From Rhizobiales bacterium GAS188 (lineage in GTDB: Bacteria; Pseudomonadota; Alphaproteobacteria; Rhizobiales; Beijerinckiaceae): a stretch of 64,000 bases of DNA. The position numbers and the translations under genes are program-made. Location of the stretch: the NCBI GenBank assembly GCA_900104855.1, contig FNSS01000001.1, forward strand, positions 6,829,001 through 6,893,000, read 5' to 3'. Positions 16,984-25,716 of the stretch are shown piece by piece. The first letter of the stretch is position 1. Every line of letters begins with the position of its first letter. Under the pieces are notes generated by a model. That model ran no database searches. It was not told where the DNA came from and was given only the letters and a program-made list of their open reading frames with translations.

Positions 16984-19900
16984 TCAGAAGGAGTAGCGAT
17001 AGCCGGTGCCGAGATGAATGGTGTTGCCGATCGGCTTTGCTCCGAGCGTCCCGTCGATGAAGACGTCGAGGATCGACGAGCGGGAAAAGCGATAGCCGAC
17101 GCGCAGCCCATATTCGGCCCAGCTATGCTCGTGGTCGGCGCCTCTCAGAGAGGTGGCGCTCGAGAAGGAGGCTCCGACGCCGCTATGCGAATCGAAGGAC
17201 CGGGCGATGCCGAGATTGACCTGCGTCTCGATCTTCGAATCGAGGACCCCGGTCCATAGATGCGTCCATTGCCCACCGATCTTGGCGATATTCATGATGT
17301 CGGTGCCGGAATTGATCCGGCCAGGCACGGGGTTGGTGAGGGTGATCGCCTCGTTATAGCCATCCACGCGCTGCCAGCCGCGCCAGATCTCGGCCGCGAG
17401 GCCCGCCTCGTCCTGGGGCGTGATGCGATAGACCCAGCCGAGCTTGGCATAGGTCGCATAATCGGCCGAATTGGCACTTCCGGTTCCGGTTCCGTTGATC
17501 GAGCCGAAGTTGTAATTGCGCGAATACTTGACGCGTTGCCATGGCGATGCTTCGCCGCCGATCTCGACGAAGGGGCGTGAGGAACCGAGCTCGGTGAAGT
17601 CGTAGCGCACTGCGAGCACGCCGATCGGCGCGGTGGTGACGTTGGCGCCGCCGCTATCGTAATGGGCGAGCGCGAGGCCGCCGAAGACATAGATGTCGTC
17701 GGTCAGGCCAAACCGGCCATGCACGCCGGCGCTCAGCGAGCCGATCGATCCGAAGCCGCTGATGCAGTTCGAGCAATTGATCTGCTCATTGAAGCCGCCG
17801 AGAATGCTGGCGAGCACGCGATTGGTGATCAGCTGGCCTTGCCGATCTCCTGCCAGCGTGTTGAGCGAATTGATGAGGCCGGGCTGGGGCTGGTCGCTCG
17901 GCAGCACGAATTGCAGAAAGGCGTGATCGGCATCGTAGGTGACCTCGGGCTGCAGGCCCGAGAGACCGGTGAACGCTACATTGCCGAAGGTGCCGTTGAC
18001 GCCGCCGGAGGCTGTCAGGAGCGGATAGCGCCCATAGGTGTTGTAGCTGCCGGGTGCGGCCTGCGTCGTCAGATTGGCGCCCGAAATGGTCGCGGTGCCC
18101 GCGACATTGAGGCCGGCCACGCTGGTCGGCGAGAGATTGACCACATAATTCGAGCCCGGTGCCAGGATGACATTGCCGAGCACGCTCATGCCCGCATAGG
18201 GGTTCGCCGCGTTGCCGGGCATCACGGTCGAGCCCGCGAGCGCGTTGATCGCGTTCACCGTGCCGATGCCGGTCAGGGCCGAGCCCGAGGCCAGCGTGAC
18301 GATCGGCGAGGAGGCGATCGAACCGTCGACCTCGAGCGTGCCCTGGCTGACGGTGGTGTTGCCGGTGTAGCTGTTGATGGCGCTCAGGATCAGGGTGCCG
18401 GTGCCGGTCTTGTCGAGGGCGCCGGCACCCGAGATGACGCCGGACGCCGTGATCGTGCCGGGCCCGCTGTCGATGGTCGGATCGGTGAAGCTCTGATCGA
18501 CGAACTGAATCGGGTTCGCGAAGCTGTAGCCGGTTCCGGTGAAGGCGAGCGTCGTGTTGAGGCTCATGGCGATCGGGCCGGTGCCGGCGGCACTGCCATT
18601 GGTGAGCGCCAGCGTGCCGCCCTGGATCCAGGTGAGGCCCGAATAGGTGTTGACGCCGCCGAGCGTGAACCTGCCGCCTCCGGCTTTCGTCAAGCCGCCC
18701 GATCCGGAGATCACGCCCGAGAAGGTGGTCGATGAATTGTCGAAGCCGGTGAACAGCCTGCCGCTGCCGAGCGTGATATTACCGGCGCCCGAGACCGAGG
18801 CCAGGCTCTGGTTGAAGCCGTTGAGGTTGAACGCGCCGCCAGGCTTGATCGTCAGGGCGGTGCTGGCGAGAAGGGCGTTGGTGTTGCCGAGCTGCAGCGT
18901 GCCTCCGGCGATGGTGGCGCCGCCGGTAAAGCCGTTCAGCCCGTTCAGCAGGGTGACGCCGCCGATCGTCGTCAGGGAGGCCGATCCGCCGATCGCCGAG
19001 ACCGTGCCGCCCGCCGAGGTGATCGCGCCGGTCAGCGTCCCGTTCTGCAGGGTCCCGCCGGCGAGACCCATAGTATTGATGGTCTGGGCGAAATTGCCGA
19101 GATCGAGCGTGCCGCCCGTGGCGACCACCGTCGGGCTGGCGGCGCTGAAGACATTTGTGGCCCCGCCGAGGAAAGTGGCGCCCTTGATCAAGGTGGCGCC
19201 CGTATAGGTCGCAGGCCCGGTCAGCGTGACTGTCCCGGGGCCGCTCTGGATCACCGCGCCCGTGCCGCTGATCGGGTTCGCAAGCGTGAAGGCGCTGCCT
19301 TGCTTCAGCACCAAGACCGCATTGTCGACGATGGCGCCGGTGCCGGCATTGCCGTTGGCGATGCCATCGCCGAGCTGCAGCGTGCCGGCGCTGATGAGGG
19401 TGCCGCCGCTATAGGTGTTGGTGAGGCTGTTGAGCGTGAAGGTGCCCGTACCGGTCTTGGTAAGAGCCAGCACGCCCGTGGTGCCTGGCGGCTCCGAGAG
19501 CGAGCCGCTGAAGGTCGTCGAAGCGTTGTCGGCCCCGGTTGACAGGGTCGCGCTCGTGCCGGTGGCGACGCTGACGACGGAGCCGCCGCCGCTGAGCGAT
19601 CCGATCACCTGGCCGAAGCCGTTGAGATCGAGCTGCCCGCCGGGGACCGGGGCACCGCCACTGACCGACGGAGCCGCCAGAACATAGTCGCTGTTGGGAC
19701 TGAAGGCGTTCACGGCCCCGGCCTGCAAGATGCCGTTCAGCAGGCTGGTCGTTCCGGAATTCGTCGTGACGCCCGTATCGGCGAGAAAGACGACGGCCGG
19801 CGTAAGGAACGACCCTCCATCGGGGAAGTGTGTGCCGTTGAGGGTCAATCCCTGGCTGCCATTCAAGGTCAGGCCACTCGCCGAATTCGTGATGGTGACC

Positions 19901-20295
19901 GTGCCGAACGAATCGACCGCAGGGACGGTTGCATCGATCGTGGCGTTGCTGGTCAAATTGATCCGGCAATCATCGAACGTGCCATTCGCCGTGCTGATCG
20001 CCCTGCTCAGCGTGCTCGTGCTCGAGGCAGTCAACATGCAATAGGGATTGGGAGGCGGAGGAGGCCTCGAGCCGGCTCGCGCGACCAGGCTGCTCGTCGT
20101 GATGGCGAGGCAAGCCACGGCGCTGATGGGAACCCAGGCGAGGCGCCCGAATGTGGCGCGGCTCGGAGCGAACAGGGATTGGACCGGGTCGAGCGATGAC
20201 GTTTCGCCTTGGCGGCCGGCCGCGCCGTGCGATCTATGGCCGGCGTCTCGGCACGCGCCCTCGCCGCGAAACTGGGTCGATGTGCTCCTCGACAT
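16984..20295 (-). CDS. Large autotransporter with autotransporter-associated beta-strand repeats
   Basis: A 1103-residue type Va secreted surface protein. The N-terminus is an extended signal region with the hydrophobic core at about residues 55-72 (VPISAVACLAITTSSLVARA). The passenger (about 90-800) is a Gly/Thr/Ser-rich beta-helix with at least eight repeats of the form GTLQLG / GTGTFTL / NTYSGGT, the passenger-associated transport repeat. Residues about 830-1103 form the outer-membrane beta-barrel, ending in GTGYRYSF with the typical terminal Phe. Function (adhesion, biofilm) is inferred from family. The only early start is the ATG at 20293-20295, 6 bp after the stop of the FecR-domain gene, so the two are probably one transcription unit. 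Confidence 0.9.
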   Translation of the reverse strand: MSRSTSTQFRGEGACRDAGHRSHGAAGRQGETSSLDPVQSLFAPSRATFGRLAWVPISAVACLAITTSSLVARAGSRPPPPPNPYCMLTASSTSTLSRAISTANGTFDDCRINLTSNATIDATVPAVDSFGTVTITNSASGLTLNGSQGLTLNGTHFPDGGSFLTPAVVFLADTGVTTNSGTTSLLNGILQAGAVNAFSPNSDYVLAAPSVSGGAPVPGGQLDLNGFGQVIGSLSGGGSVVSVATGTSATLSTGADNASTTFSGSLSEPPGTTGVLALTKTGTGTFTLNSLTNTYSGGTLISAGTLQLGDGIANGNAGTGAIVDNAVLVLKQGSAFTLANPISGTGAVIQSGPGTVTLTGPATYTGATLIKGATFLGGATNVFSAASPTVVATGGTLDLGNFAQTINTMGLAGGTLQNGTLTGAITSAGGTVSAIGGSASLTTIGGVTLLNGLNGFTGGATIAGGTLQLGNTNALLASTALTIKPGGAFNLNGFNQSLASVSGAGNITLGSGRLFTGFDNSSTTFSGVISGSGGLTKAGGGRFTLGGVNTYSGLTWIQGGTLALTNGSAAGTGPIAMSLNTTLAFTGTGYSFANPIQFVDQSFTDPTIDSGPGTITASGVISGAGALDKTGTGTLILSAINSYTGNTTVSQGTLEVDGSIASSPIVTLASGSALTGIGTVNAINALAGSTVMPGNAANPYAGMSVLGNVILAPGSNYVVNLSPTSVAGLNVAGTATISGANLTTQAAPGSYNTYGRYPLLTASGGVNGTFGNVAFTGLSGLQPEVTYDADHAFLQFVLPSDQPQPGLINSLNTLAGDRQGQLITNRVLASILGGFNEQINCSNCISGFGSIGSLSAGVHGRFGLTDDIYVFGGLALAHYDSGGANVTTAPIGVLAVRYDFTELGSSRPFVEIGGEASPWQRVKYSRNYNFGSINGTGTGSANSADYATYAKLGWVYRITPQDEAGLAAEIWRGWQRVDGYNEAITLTNPVPGRINSGTDIMNIAKIGGQWTHLWTGVLDSKIETQVNLGIARSFDSHSGVGASFSSATSLRGADHEHSWAEYGLRVGYRFSRSSILDVFIDGTLGAKPIGNTIHLGTGYRYSF

Positions 20296-20301
20296 GATCG
20301 C

Positions 20302-21042
20302 TCAGCGTCCGCACAACGCGGCGATATCGGCGGCTCCAGGCAGGGACGAATACAGCGTCGGTCCGCACAGGCCGCCGCTGACGCTCTGGCCGCAGCTTTC
20401 CAGGAAAGTGAAGCGAGACGTGGTCGTGAGCTGGGCACTGGCTGCCGTCACCACCACCGTCTGACCCGGCAAGATGAGATCGACGCAGCTGCGCCCGGAA
20501 CGCGTGCAGACATGTGTCGCTCCCTCGACCAGCGTCACCACCGTCCGGCCTTGCAGCACATGGATGTCGAGGATGGTGCCGCGCACGCCGAGCGTCGCTA
20601 CCGGGGTCGTCAGCGTATAGGCATTTTTCGGCGAGCTGCCGGTCATGAAGCGGAAGGCGCCCTTGCTGAAGTTCACCGCGACCGCTTTGGCCGTGCCGTT
20701 GCCCGAATAGACGAAACGGTCGAGCACGACGTTCGACAGGGGGCCGAGCGAGATATTGGTGTCGTCCTTCAGGACGAGCTTTGCGTCGCTATCCTTGCCG
20801 GTGCGCACGGTTTCATCGCGAAACACGTCGCTGCCGACAGCGATGCCGCGTGCGGGGTTCGACCCCGTCACCTCATTTTCGGCGATCGCCGCGTCGCCGA
20901 TCTGCTCCGCATGAGCGCCCGCAACGCCCACCATGGCCATGAAAGCTGCGGCCCATCGCTTTGCCGGAATTCGGGAAAACGGAGCCGCGCACATATGCCA
21001 AGTCATCTGCCAAGCCATCTGCAAAGTCATCTGCAAAGCCAT
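20302..21042 (-). CDS. Exported FecR-domain protein
   Basis: Exported protein, about 246 residues from the ATG at 21040-21042, with a signal peptide ending near GAHA-EQ. The core is a FecR domain: VFRDETVRTGKDSDAKLVLKD, then NISLGPLSNVVLDRF and TPVATLGVRGT. There is no preceding sigma gene and no cytoplasmic anti-sigma part, so this is the stand-alone exported FecR type rather than a FecR signal transducer. It lies directly before the autotransporter gene and may assist or accompany it. The start is uncertain: an in-frame ATG at 21207 exists, and the 5' end has four 12-nt repeats (20992-21039) giving MALQ-MTLQ-MAWQ-MTWH, each with a possible start. A TATAAT-like box lies at 21231-21236 on the minus strand. 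Confidence 0.78.
   Translation of the reverse strand: MALQMTLQMAWQMTWHMCAAPFSRIPAKRWAAAFMAMVGVAGAHAEQIGDAAIAENEVTGSNPARGIAVGSDVFRDETVRTGKDSDAKLVLKDDTNISLGPLSNVVLDRFVYSGNGTAKAVAVNFSKGAFRFMTGSSPKNAYTLTTPVATLGVRGTILDIHVLQGRTVVTLVEGATHVCTRSGRSCVDLILPGQTVVVTAASAQLTTTSRFTFLESCGQSVSGGLCGPTLYSSLPGAADIAALCGR
20992..21039. repeat. 12-nt x4 tandem duplication at the FecR-protein 5' end
   Basis: Four 12-nt units (20992, 21004, 21016 and 21028), each reading CATCTGCMAAGY or nearly so. On the coding strand each unit contains an ATG, so the array multiplies potential starts just ahead of the signal peptide. Confidence 0.85.
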
Positions 21043-21396
21043 CGACCAGCCCGTTGTTGACACCTGCCTGCCGTTGAAACTTGGTTCGACGACTATTAGG
21101 TCCGTTTCGATTGTTAGGCCAAGCTCGTTGGCCAGTGCACCTCCCGAATGGGGGATATGGCGGTTCATCTTGATGGAGTACAAGGCCGCCGCAATACCTG
21201 CGTTCATCCATTTAACTAATTGATGTTATGATTATATTCTCAAGATCTAGGGTCTGAGCTTGGGATCGGGGGCAGGGTCGGGGCCTGATCGGGATTCCGT
21301 TCGGTGTGTCGCGAAGGCCACAGCCGGTTTCGGCTCGGGACAAAGGCGTTCGGCACGGGCGGCAACCGACGTCCGCCGTGATATGGCGATCGGACG

Positions 21397-22014
21397 ATGA
21401 CGAAACTCGACGAGCTTCTCAGCGATCTCGCGGCCTGCCGCATTTGTCGCGATGCGCCGCTCTACGGTCCGCCCCTGCCGCATGAGCCGCGGCCGGTGAT
21501 CCAGGCTGCAGCGACTGCGCGCCTGTGCATTGCGGGCCAGGCGCCGGGCACGCGGGTGCACCTCTCGGGGCGCCCATTCACCGACCCGTCGGGCGTCAGG
21601 CTGCGTGCCTGGCTCGGGCTCGATGAGGCGAGCTTCTATGATGCGAGCCGGGTCGCCATCGTGCCGATGGGCCATTGCTTCCCGGGACTGGACGCCAAGG
21701 GGGGCGATCTGCCGCCGCGTCGCGAATGCGCGGCCACCTGGCGAGATCGCATTCTTTCGGCCTTGCCGTCGATCGAGCTGATCTTGCTGATCGGGCAATA
21801 TGCGCAAGCCTGGCATCTCGGCGCCGAGGCGAAAGGCGGCCTCACCGCCACGGTGAGACGCTGGCGCGAGACCTTGAGTGCGCCGCGTCGGCCGGCGCTC
21901 CTACCGCTGCCGCACCCCTCCTGGCGCAATAATGGCTGGCTCAAGGCCAATCCCTGGTTTGATACCGAGCTCGTGCCGCATCTCAGGCGCGAGGTGGCTC
22001 GTCTGATGACCTGA
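21397..22014 (+). CDS. Uracil-DNA glycosylase superfamily protein
   Basis: A 205-residue member of the UDG-like fold. It has the family's first motif as AGQAPGTRVH (about residue 46), a central LILLIGQYAQ strand (about 128), and the C-terminal motif LPLPHPSWRNN (about 168), matching the H-P-S of UDG motif 2. The two N-terminal cysteines (CRIC) resemble part of the iron-sulfur ligand set of family 4 enzymes, but the full four-Cys set is not evident. It probably belongs to the DUF4031/UDG-like hydrolase branch; DNA repair activity is not proven. Start ATG 21397. Confidence 0.75.
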   Translation: MTKLDELLSDLAACRICRDAPLYGPPLPHEPRPVIQAAATARLCIAGQAPGTRVHLSGRPFTDPSGVRLRAWLGLDEASFYDASRVAIVPMGHCFPGLDAKGGDLPPRRECAATWRDRILSALPSIELILLIGQYAQAWHLGAEAKGGLTATVRRWRETLSAPRRPALLPLPHPSWRNNGWLKANPWFDTELVPHLRREVARLMT

Positions 22015-22208
22015 CCGGACGATGAGATCATGCGCCGCATCAAGAGGTTGCGCCGGACCGCGGGCGCAAGGACGGCTTTCAGCCCTTTCGGTCGGGCCCT
22101 GGGCGCTGCGCTCGCCGCGCGCCGGTCCGAGGCCTATAACGGTTCATAGGTCATTCATGCCTAGAGACAGAGAATCATGACGATTCGATGGGGGCAAGGA
22201 GTGCTAAA

Positions 22209-24803
22209 ATGATCGGCAGGATTTGCGGCCTCGCCATTGCCGCCTTCGCAGCGCTGACGATACCTCCTGCACAAGCGCAATCGGTCCCGCCCGGCAATCA
22301 GCCACGGCTCGCCTTCGTGATCGGGGAGGGCACTTATGCGAATGCCTCCGCTGCGCCCGAAACCACCGCCGTCAACGATGCGGGGTTGATCGCCTATCAG
22401 TTGCAGCAGGCGGGCTTCGACGTCACCGGCGGCCGCGACGTCGATCGCCAGACCTTCGAGACGCTCGCGGCGACCTTCATCGCCAAGCTCGGCCAGGCCG
22501 GCCCGAACGCAGTCGCCGTCATCTATGTCTCGGGATATGGCCTGCAAAGCGAAGGCGATAACCGCATCGTCCCGACGGATGCGCAGCTCGCGACGCTTGC
22601 GGCGATCGGCCCGGAGACGATCTCGATCAACGAATTCCTGGCGCAGTTCCAGACGCTGCCGGGGGCCGCGCATGTAGCGATCTTCGACCTGTCGCGCCCG
22701 CTTCCCTTCCGCATTGCGCCCCAGCTCGCGCCGGGTCTCGCGGCGCTCGACCCGCAGACCAGCCTCCTGGTCGCCTTCTCGCAACAGCCGGGCTATCTCA
22801 TCGAGGAGCAGAAGCAGGGATATGGCGCCTATGCGAGCGCGCTCGCCGAAACCATCCGCGTGCCTGGATTGCCGCTCGACGAGGTCTTCGCGCGCGTCCG
22901 GTTGAGGGTCCAGACGGATTCGAAGGGAGGCCAGCTGCCCTGGAACGTCTCGGGCCTCTCCACCAATTTCACCTTCTTCACGCCGCAGACGCCGCTTCCC
23001 CCGACGCAGGCGCAGTCAGATTTTCGCAGTCGCCCGATCGCTCAGATGTCGAGAGACGACGCCTTCTCGATCGCTATCGAACGCGACACGATTGAGGGCT
23101 ATCAGCAATTCATCGCTGCCTATCCGGACGGCCCGCTGGCGAGGCGCGCCCGGGCGATCATCGCGGCTCGGCGCGAGGCCTTCTTCTGGAGGCGCACCGT
23201 CACGCGCGGCACGGCCGAAGCCTATTGGACCTATTTGCGGCATTATTCGCGCGGGCCGCATGCCGAAGAGGCGCGCTACCGGCTGGGCCAGCTGAACGAG
23301 CCCTACAGCCCGCCCGCGACCTTCTATGAAGAGGATTACGACATTCCCCCGCCGCCTCCGATCGAGGTGACGGAAGAGTTCATCCCCAATGATGAATGGT
23401 ACGCGTTGCCACCCCCGCCGCTGCCGCCGATCATCATCCTGCCCCCGCCGATCGTCGAGTTCTACACGATGCCGCCGCCGCCCCCACCGGTCGGCTTCCT
23501 GGTGCTGCCACCGCCACCCCCGGTGCCGCCGCCGCCTCTGATCATCCCGATCCCGATTCCGGTGCCGATTCCGTTCGCGGCCAAGCTGCCGCCCTTGCCG
23601 CTTGCGGTGCCGCCGAAGCCGGTGATGTTCCCGCCCGGGAAGATCGTGCCGCCACCCGCTCAAGGTCCGGTGCCGGGCGGGCCGTTCGGCGGCCAGGGGC
23701 AGTTCAAGCCTCTGCCGGCGGTCGTTCCTCCGGGAGCGAAGGTGTCGCCGCAGCCTCAACCCGGCCCCGTTCCGGCGCAGCCTGGTCCTGTTCCGCCGCA
23801 GCCGGGTCAGCCGCCGAAGCCTCCTGGAGTGCAGCCCTTGCCCGTGCCGGTTCCGTCCGGGGCCGGGCAGCCGCCCAAGCCTCCCGGAGTGCAGCCCTTG
23901 CCCGTGCCGGTTCCGTCCGGGGCCGGGCAACCGCCGAAGCCTCCTGGAGTGCAGCCCTTGCCCGTGCCGGTTCCGTCCGGGGCCGGGCAGCCACCGAAGC
24001 CTCCTGGAGTGCAACCCTTGCCGGTGCCGGTTCCGTCCGGGGCCGGGCAGCAGCCCAAGCCTCCTGGAGTGCAGCCCTTGCCCGTGCCGGTTCCGTCGGG
24101 GGCTGGGCAGCCACCCAAGCCTCCTGGAGTGCAGCCTTTGCCCTTGCCGGCTCCGGCGGGGGCCGGGCAGCTGCCAAAGCCTCCCTTGACGCCGTCTCCT
24201 TTGGCGCCGTCCCCTGTGGCACCATCTCCCGCGACGCCGTCGCCCTCGGCACCTTCTCCGTTGGCGCCGGCTCCTTCGGTGCCCGTGCAGCCCAATGTGC
24301 CGCCGGTGCTGCCGAAAGTGCCGTCCGTGCAACCTCAACCGCTGCCGCTGCCGGCGGGCCAGGGTCAGCCGCCGAAACCCCCCGTCCTCCCGCCGCTGAC
24401 GCCGTCCGCGCCTGCTCCGGCGGCACCCGTGCTGAAGCCGGTTCCGCCTGCCACGCCGCTGGCAAAGCCCGCACCTCCGCCGCCGCCTCCACCGGCTCCG
24501 GCGGTCAGGCTGCCGCCGCCGCCGCCTCCTGCGGCAAGGCCGGCACCCCCGCCGCCTGTGTTCAGGCCGGCACCTCCGCCGCCTCCTGTGTTCAGGCCGG
24601 CGCCTCCGCCGCCTCCTGTGTTCAGGCCGGCGCCTCCGCCACCTCCTGTGTTCAGGCCGGCGCCTCCGCCGCCTCCGCGTCCCGCGCCTCCTGTATTCAG
24701 GCCGGCACCTCCGCCGCCTCCCGCGGCAAGGCCCGCACCTCCTCCGCCGCCAGCGCAGCGGAAGCCCTGCACGCCCCAGGAGCATGCAGCGGGCAAGTGC
24801 TGA
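22209..24803 (+). CDS. Exported caspase-fold (C14-like) protein lacking catalytic His/Cys, with proline-rich tail
   Basis: An 864-residue protein from ATG 22209 (AAGGAG 8 nt upstream). Signal peptide to about residue 25; caspase/p20-like domain about 33-265; a helical region about 285-380; then about 480 residues of Pro-rich sequence. The p20 layout is clear (RLAFVIGEGTY, DAGLIAYQLQQAGFDV, YVSGYG, IFDLSR). However, the expected catalytic His of SGHG is Tyr (Y110) and the Cys of DACR is Ser (S162), so it is predicted inactive as a protease. The tail has six 20-residue repeats (QPPKPPGVQPLPVPVPSGAG) and later PPPPVFRPAP repeats, ending in CTPQEHAAGKC. Pro-rich tails often span or bind the envelope. 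A binding or scaffold role is inferred. Confidence 0.8.
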   Translation: MIGRICGLAIAAFAALTIPPAQAQSVPPGNQPRLAFVIGEGTYANASAAPETTAVNDAGLIAYQLQQAGFDVTGGRDVDRQTFETLAATFIAKLGQAGPNAVAVIYVSGYGLQSEGDNRIVPTDAQLATLAAIGPETISINEFLAQFQTLPGAAHVAIFDLSRPLPFRIAPQLAPGLAALDPQTSLLVAFSQQPGYLIEEQKQGYGAYASALAETIRVPGLPLDEVFARVRLRVQTDSKGGQLPWNVSGLSTNFTFFTPQTPLPPTQAQSDFRSRPIAQMSRDDAFSIAIERDTIEGYQQFIAAYPDGPLARRARAIIAARREAFFWRRTVTRGTAEAYWTYLRHYSRGPHAEEARYRLGQLNEPYSPPATFYEEDYDIPPPPPIEVTEEFIPNDEWYALPPPPLPPIIILPPPIVEFYTMPPPPPPVGFLVLPPPPPVPPPPLIIPIPIPVPIPFAAKLPPLPLAVPPKPVMFPPGKIVPPPAQGPVPGGPFGGQGQFKPLPAVVPPGAKVSPQPQPGPVPAQPGPVPPQPGQPPKPPGVQPLPVPVPSGAGQPPKPPGVQPLPVPVPSGAGQPPKPPGVQPLPVPVPSGAGQPPKPPGVQPLPVPVPSGAGQQPKPPGVQPLPVPVPSGAGQPPKPPGVQPLPLPAPAGAGQLPKPPLTPSPLAPSPVAPSPATPSPSAPSPLAPAPSVPVQPNVPPVLPKVPSVQPQPLPLPAGQGQPPKPPVLPPLTPSAPAPAAPVLKPVPPATPLAKPAPPPPPPPAPAVRLPPPPPPAARPAPPPPVFRPAPPPPPVFRPAPPPPPVFRPAPPPPPVFRPAPPPPPRPAPPVFRPAPPPPPAARPAPPPPPAQRKPCTPQEHAAGKC
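23821..24180. repeat. 60-nt x6 coding tandem repeat (Pro-rich tail)
   Basis: Six in-frame 60-nt units starting at 23821, 23881, 23941, 24001, 24061 and 24121, about 85-97 percent alike by eye. Each encodes a 20-residue Pro/Val/Gly repeat. The high identity suggests recent unequal exchange. A second array of about 30-39 nt units encoding PPPPVFRPAP lies near 24540-24715. Confidence 0.9.
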
Positions 24804-24823
24804 GGCTTAAGCCGTCCTATGAG

Positions 24824-24848
24824 AGCCCCGCCGCGTCGCGGCGGGGCT
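24824..24848. terminator. Hairpin between convergent genes
   Basis: AGCCCCGCCGC (24824-24834) and GCGGCGGGGCT (24838-24848) form a perfect 11-bp stem with a 3-nt loop, between the caspase-fold gene and the convergent dehydrogenase gene. There is no T-run on either side. A shared terminator is the simplest reading. Confidence 0.5.
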
Positions 24849-24852
24849 TGGA

Positions 24853-25716
24853 TCAGGTCTCGAACCGGGCGATCAGCGAGGACGTGTCCCAACGGCGCCC
24901 GCCGAGCTTCTGCACTTCCGCATAGAATTGATCGACGAGCGCCGCGACGGGTAGCTGGGCCCCGTTCTCGCGCGCCTCGGCAAGGCAGATCGACAGGTCC
25001 TTGCGCATCCAGTCGACGGCGAAGCCGAAGTCGAACTTGTTCTGGTTCATGGTCTTGCCGCGATTCTCCATTTGCCAGGAGCCGGCGGCTCCCTTGGAGA
25101 TCACTTCCAGGACCGCCTCGACATCGAGCTTCGAGCGCTTGGCGAAATGAATGCCCTCGGCAAGGCCTTGCACCAGTCCGGCGATGCAGATCTGGTTCAC
25201 CATCTTGGTGAGCTGGCCGGCGCCCGGCGGTCCGATGAGACGGCAGGAGCGGGCATAGGCGGCGATCACCGGCGCGACCTTGGCATATTCCGGCTGGTCG
25301 CCCCCGCACATGACGGTGAGGACGCCGTTCTCGGCGCCTGCCTGGCCGCCCGAGACCGGCGCATCGACGAAGCCGAGCCCGGCAATGCCTGCCGCCTCGT
25401 GCAGCTCGCGCGCGATCTTGGCCGAGGCGGTGGTGTGGTCGACGAAGATCGAGCCTTTGCTCATGCCCGAGAAGGCGCCGTCCGCACCCGTCGTCACGGC
25501 GCGCAGGTCGTCGTCATTGCCGACACAGCAGAAGACGATGTCTTGTCCTTCGGCGGCCTGGCGCGGCGTCTTCGCGCTCGCCCCGCCATGCGCCTTCACC
25601 CAGGCGTCGGCCTTGGCTGCGGTGCGATTATAGACCGTGACCTCATGCCCTTTGGCTTTGAGGTGACCCGCCATGGGATAACCCATGATCCCCAGCCCGA
25701 GAAATGCGACTTTCAT
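24853..25716 (-). CDS. NAD(P)-dependent beta-hydroxyacid dehydrogenase (3-hydroxyisobutyrate dehydrogenase family)
   Basis: A 287-residue oxidoreductase. The Rossmann motif is GLGIMGYPMAGHL (residues 7-19). The substrate loop DAPVSGGQAGAENG is near 118, and catalytic Lys in GQLTKMVNQ is near 168. These mark the HIBADH/tartronate semialdehyde reductase/glyoxylate reductase group. The exact substrate is not determinable. The ATG at 25714-25716 with GAGG upstream gives the canonical N-terminus. Its first 74 bp overlap the 3' end of the upstream ABC permease in another frame, which is unusual. It may be co-transcribed with the ABC importer. Confidence 0.9.
   Translation of the reverse strand: MKVAFLGLGIMGYPMAGHLKAKGHEVTVYNRTAAKADAWVKAHGGASAKTPRQAAEGQDIVFCCVGNDDDLRAVTTGADGAFSGMSKGSIFVDHTTASAKIARELHEAAGIAGLGFVDAPVSGGQAGAENGVLTVMCGGDQPEYAKVAPVIAAYARSCRLIGPPGAGQLTKMVNQICIAGLVQGLAEGIHFAKRSKLDVEAVLEVISKGAAGSWQMENRGKTMNQNKFDFGFAVDWMRKDLSICLAEARENGAQLPVAALVDQFYAEVQKLGGRRWDTSSLIARFET

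Noticed and set aside
20302..21042. FecR-domain protein as a FecI/FecR-type signalling partner
   Set aside because: No sigma factor or TonB receptor gene is adjacent and the domain is in an exported protein.
22030..22149. 39-codon basic open frame (MRRIKRLRRTAG...) between the UDG-like and caspase-fold genes
   Set aside because: No convincing RBS, Arg/Ala-rich composition expected from random GC-rich DNA, and no second line of evidence.
23821..24180. Regular 60-bp repeats considered as a CRISPR array
   Set aside because: No spacers: the units are contiguous, in frame and coding for a Pro-rich repeat; no cas genes.
23016..24785. Long minus-strand open frame (about 589 codons) opposite the Pro-rich tail
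   Set aside because: It is the mirror of a repetitive Pro/Gly-coding region; composition is almost entirely Arg/Gly and no start context or domain is seen.
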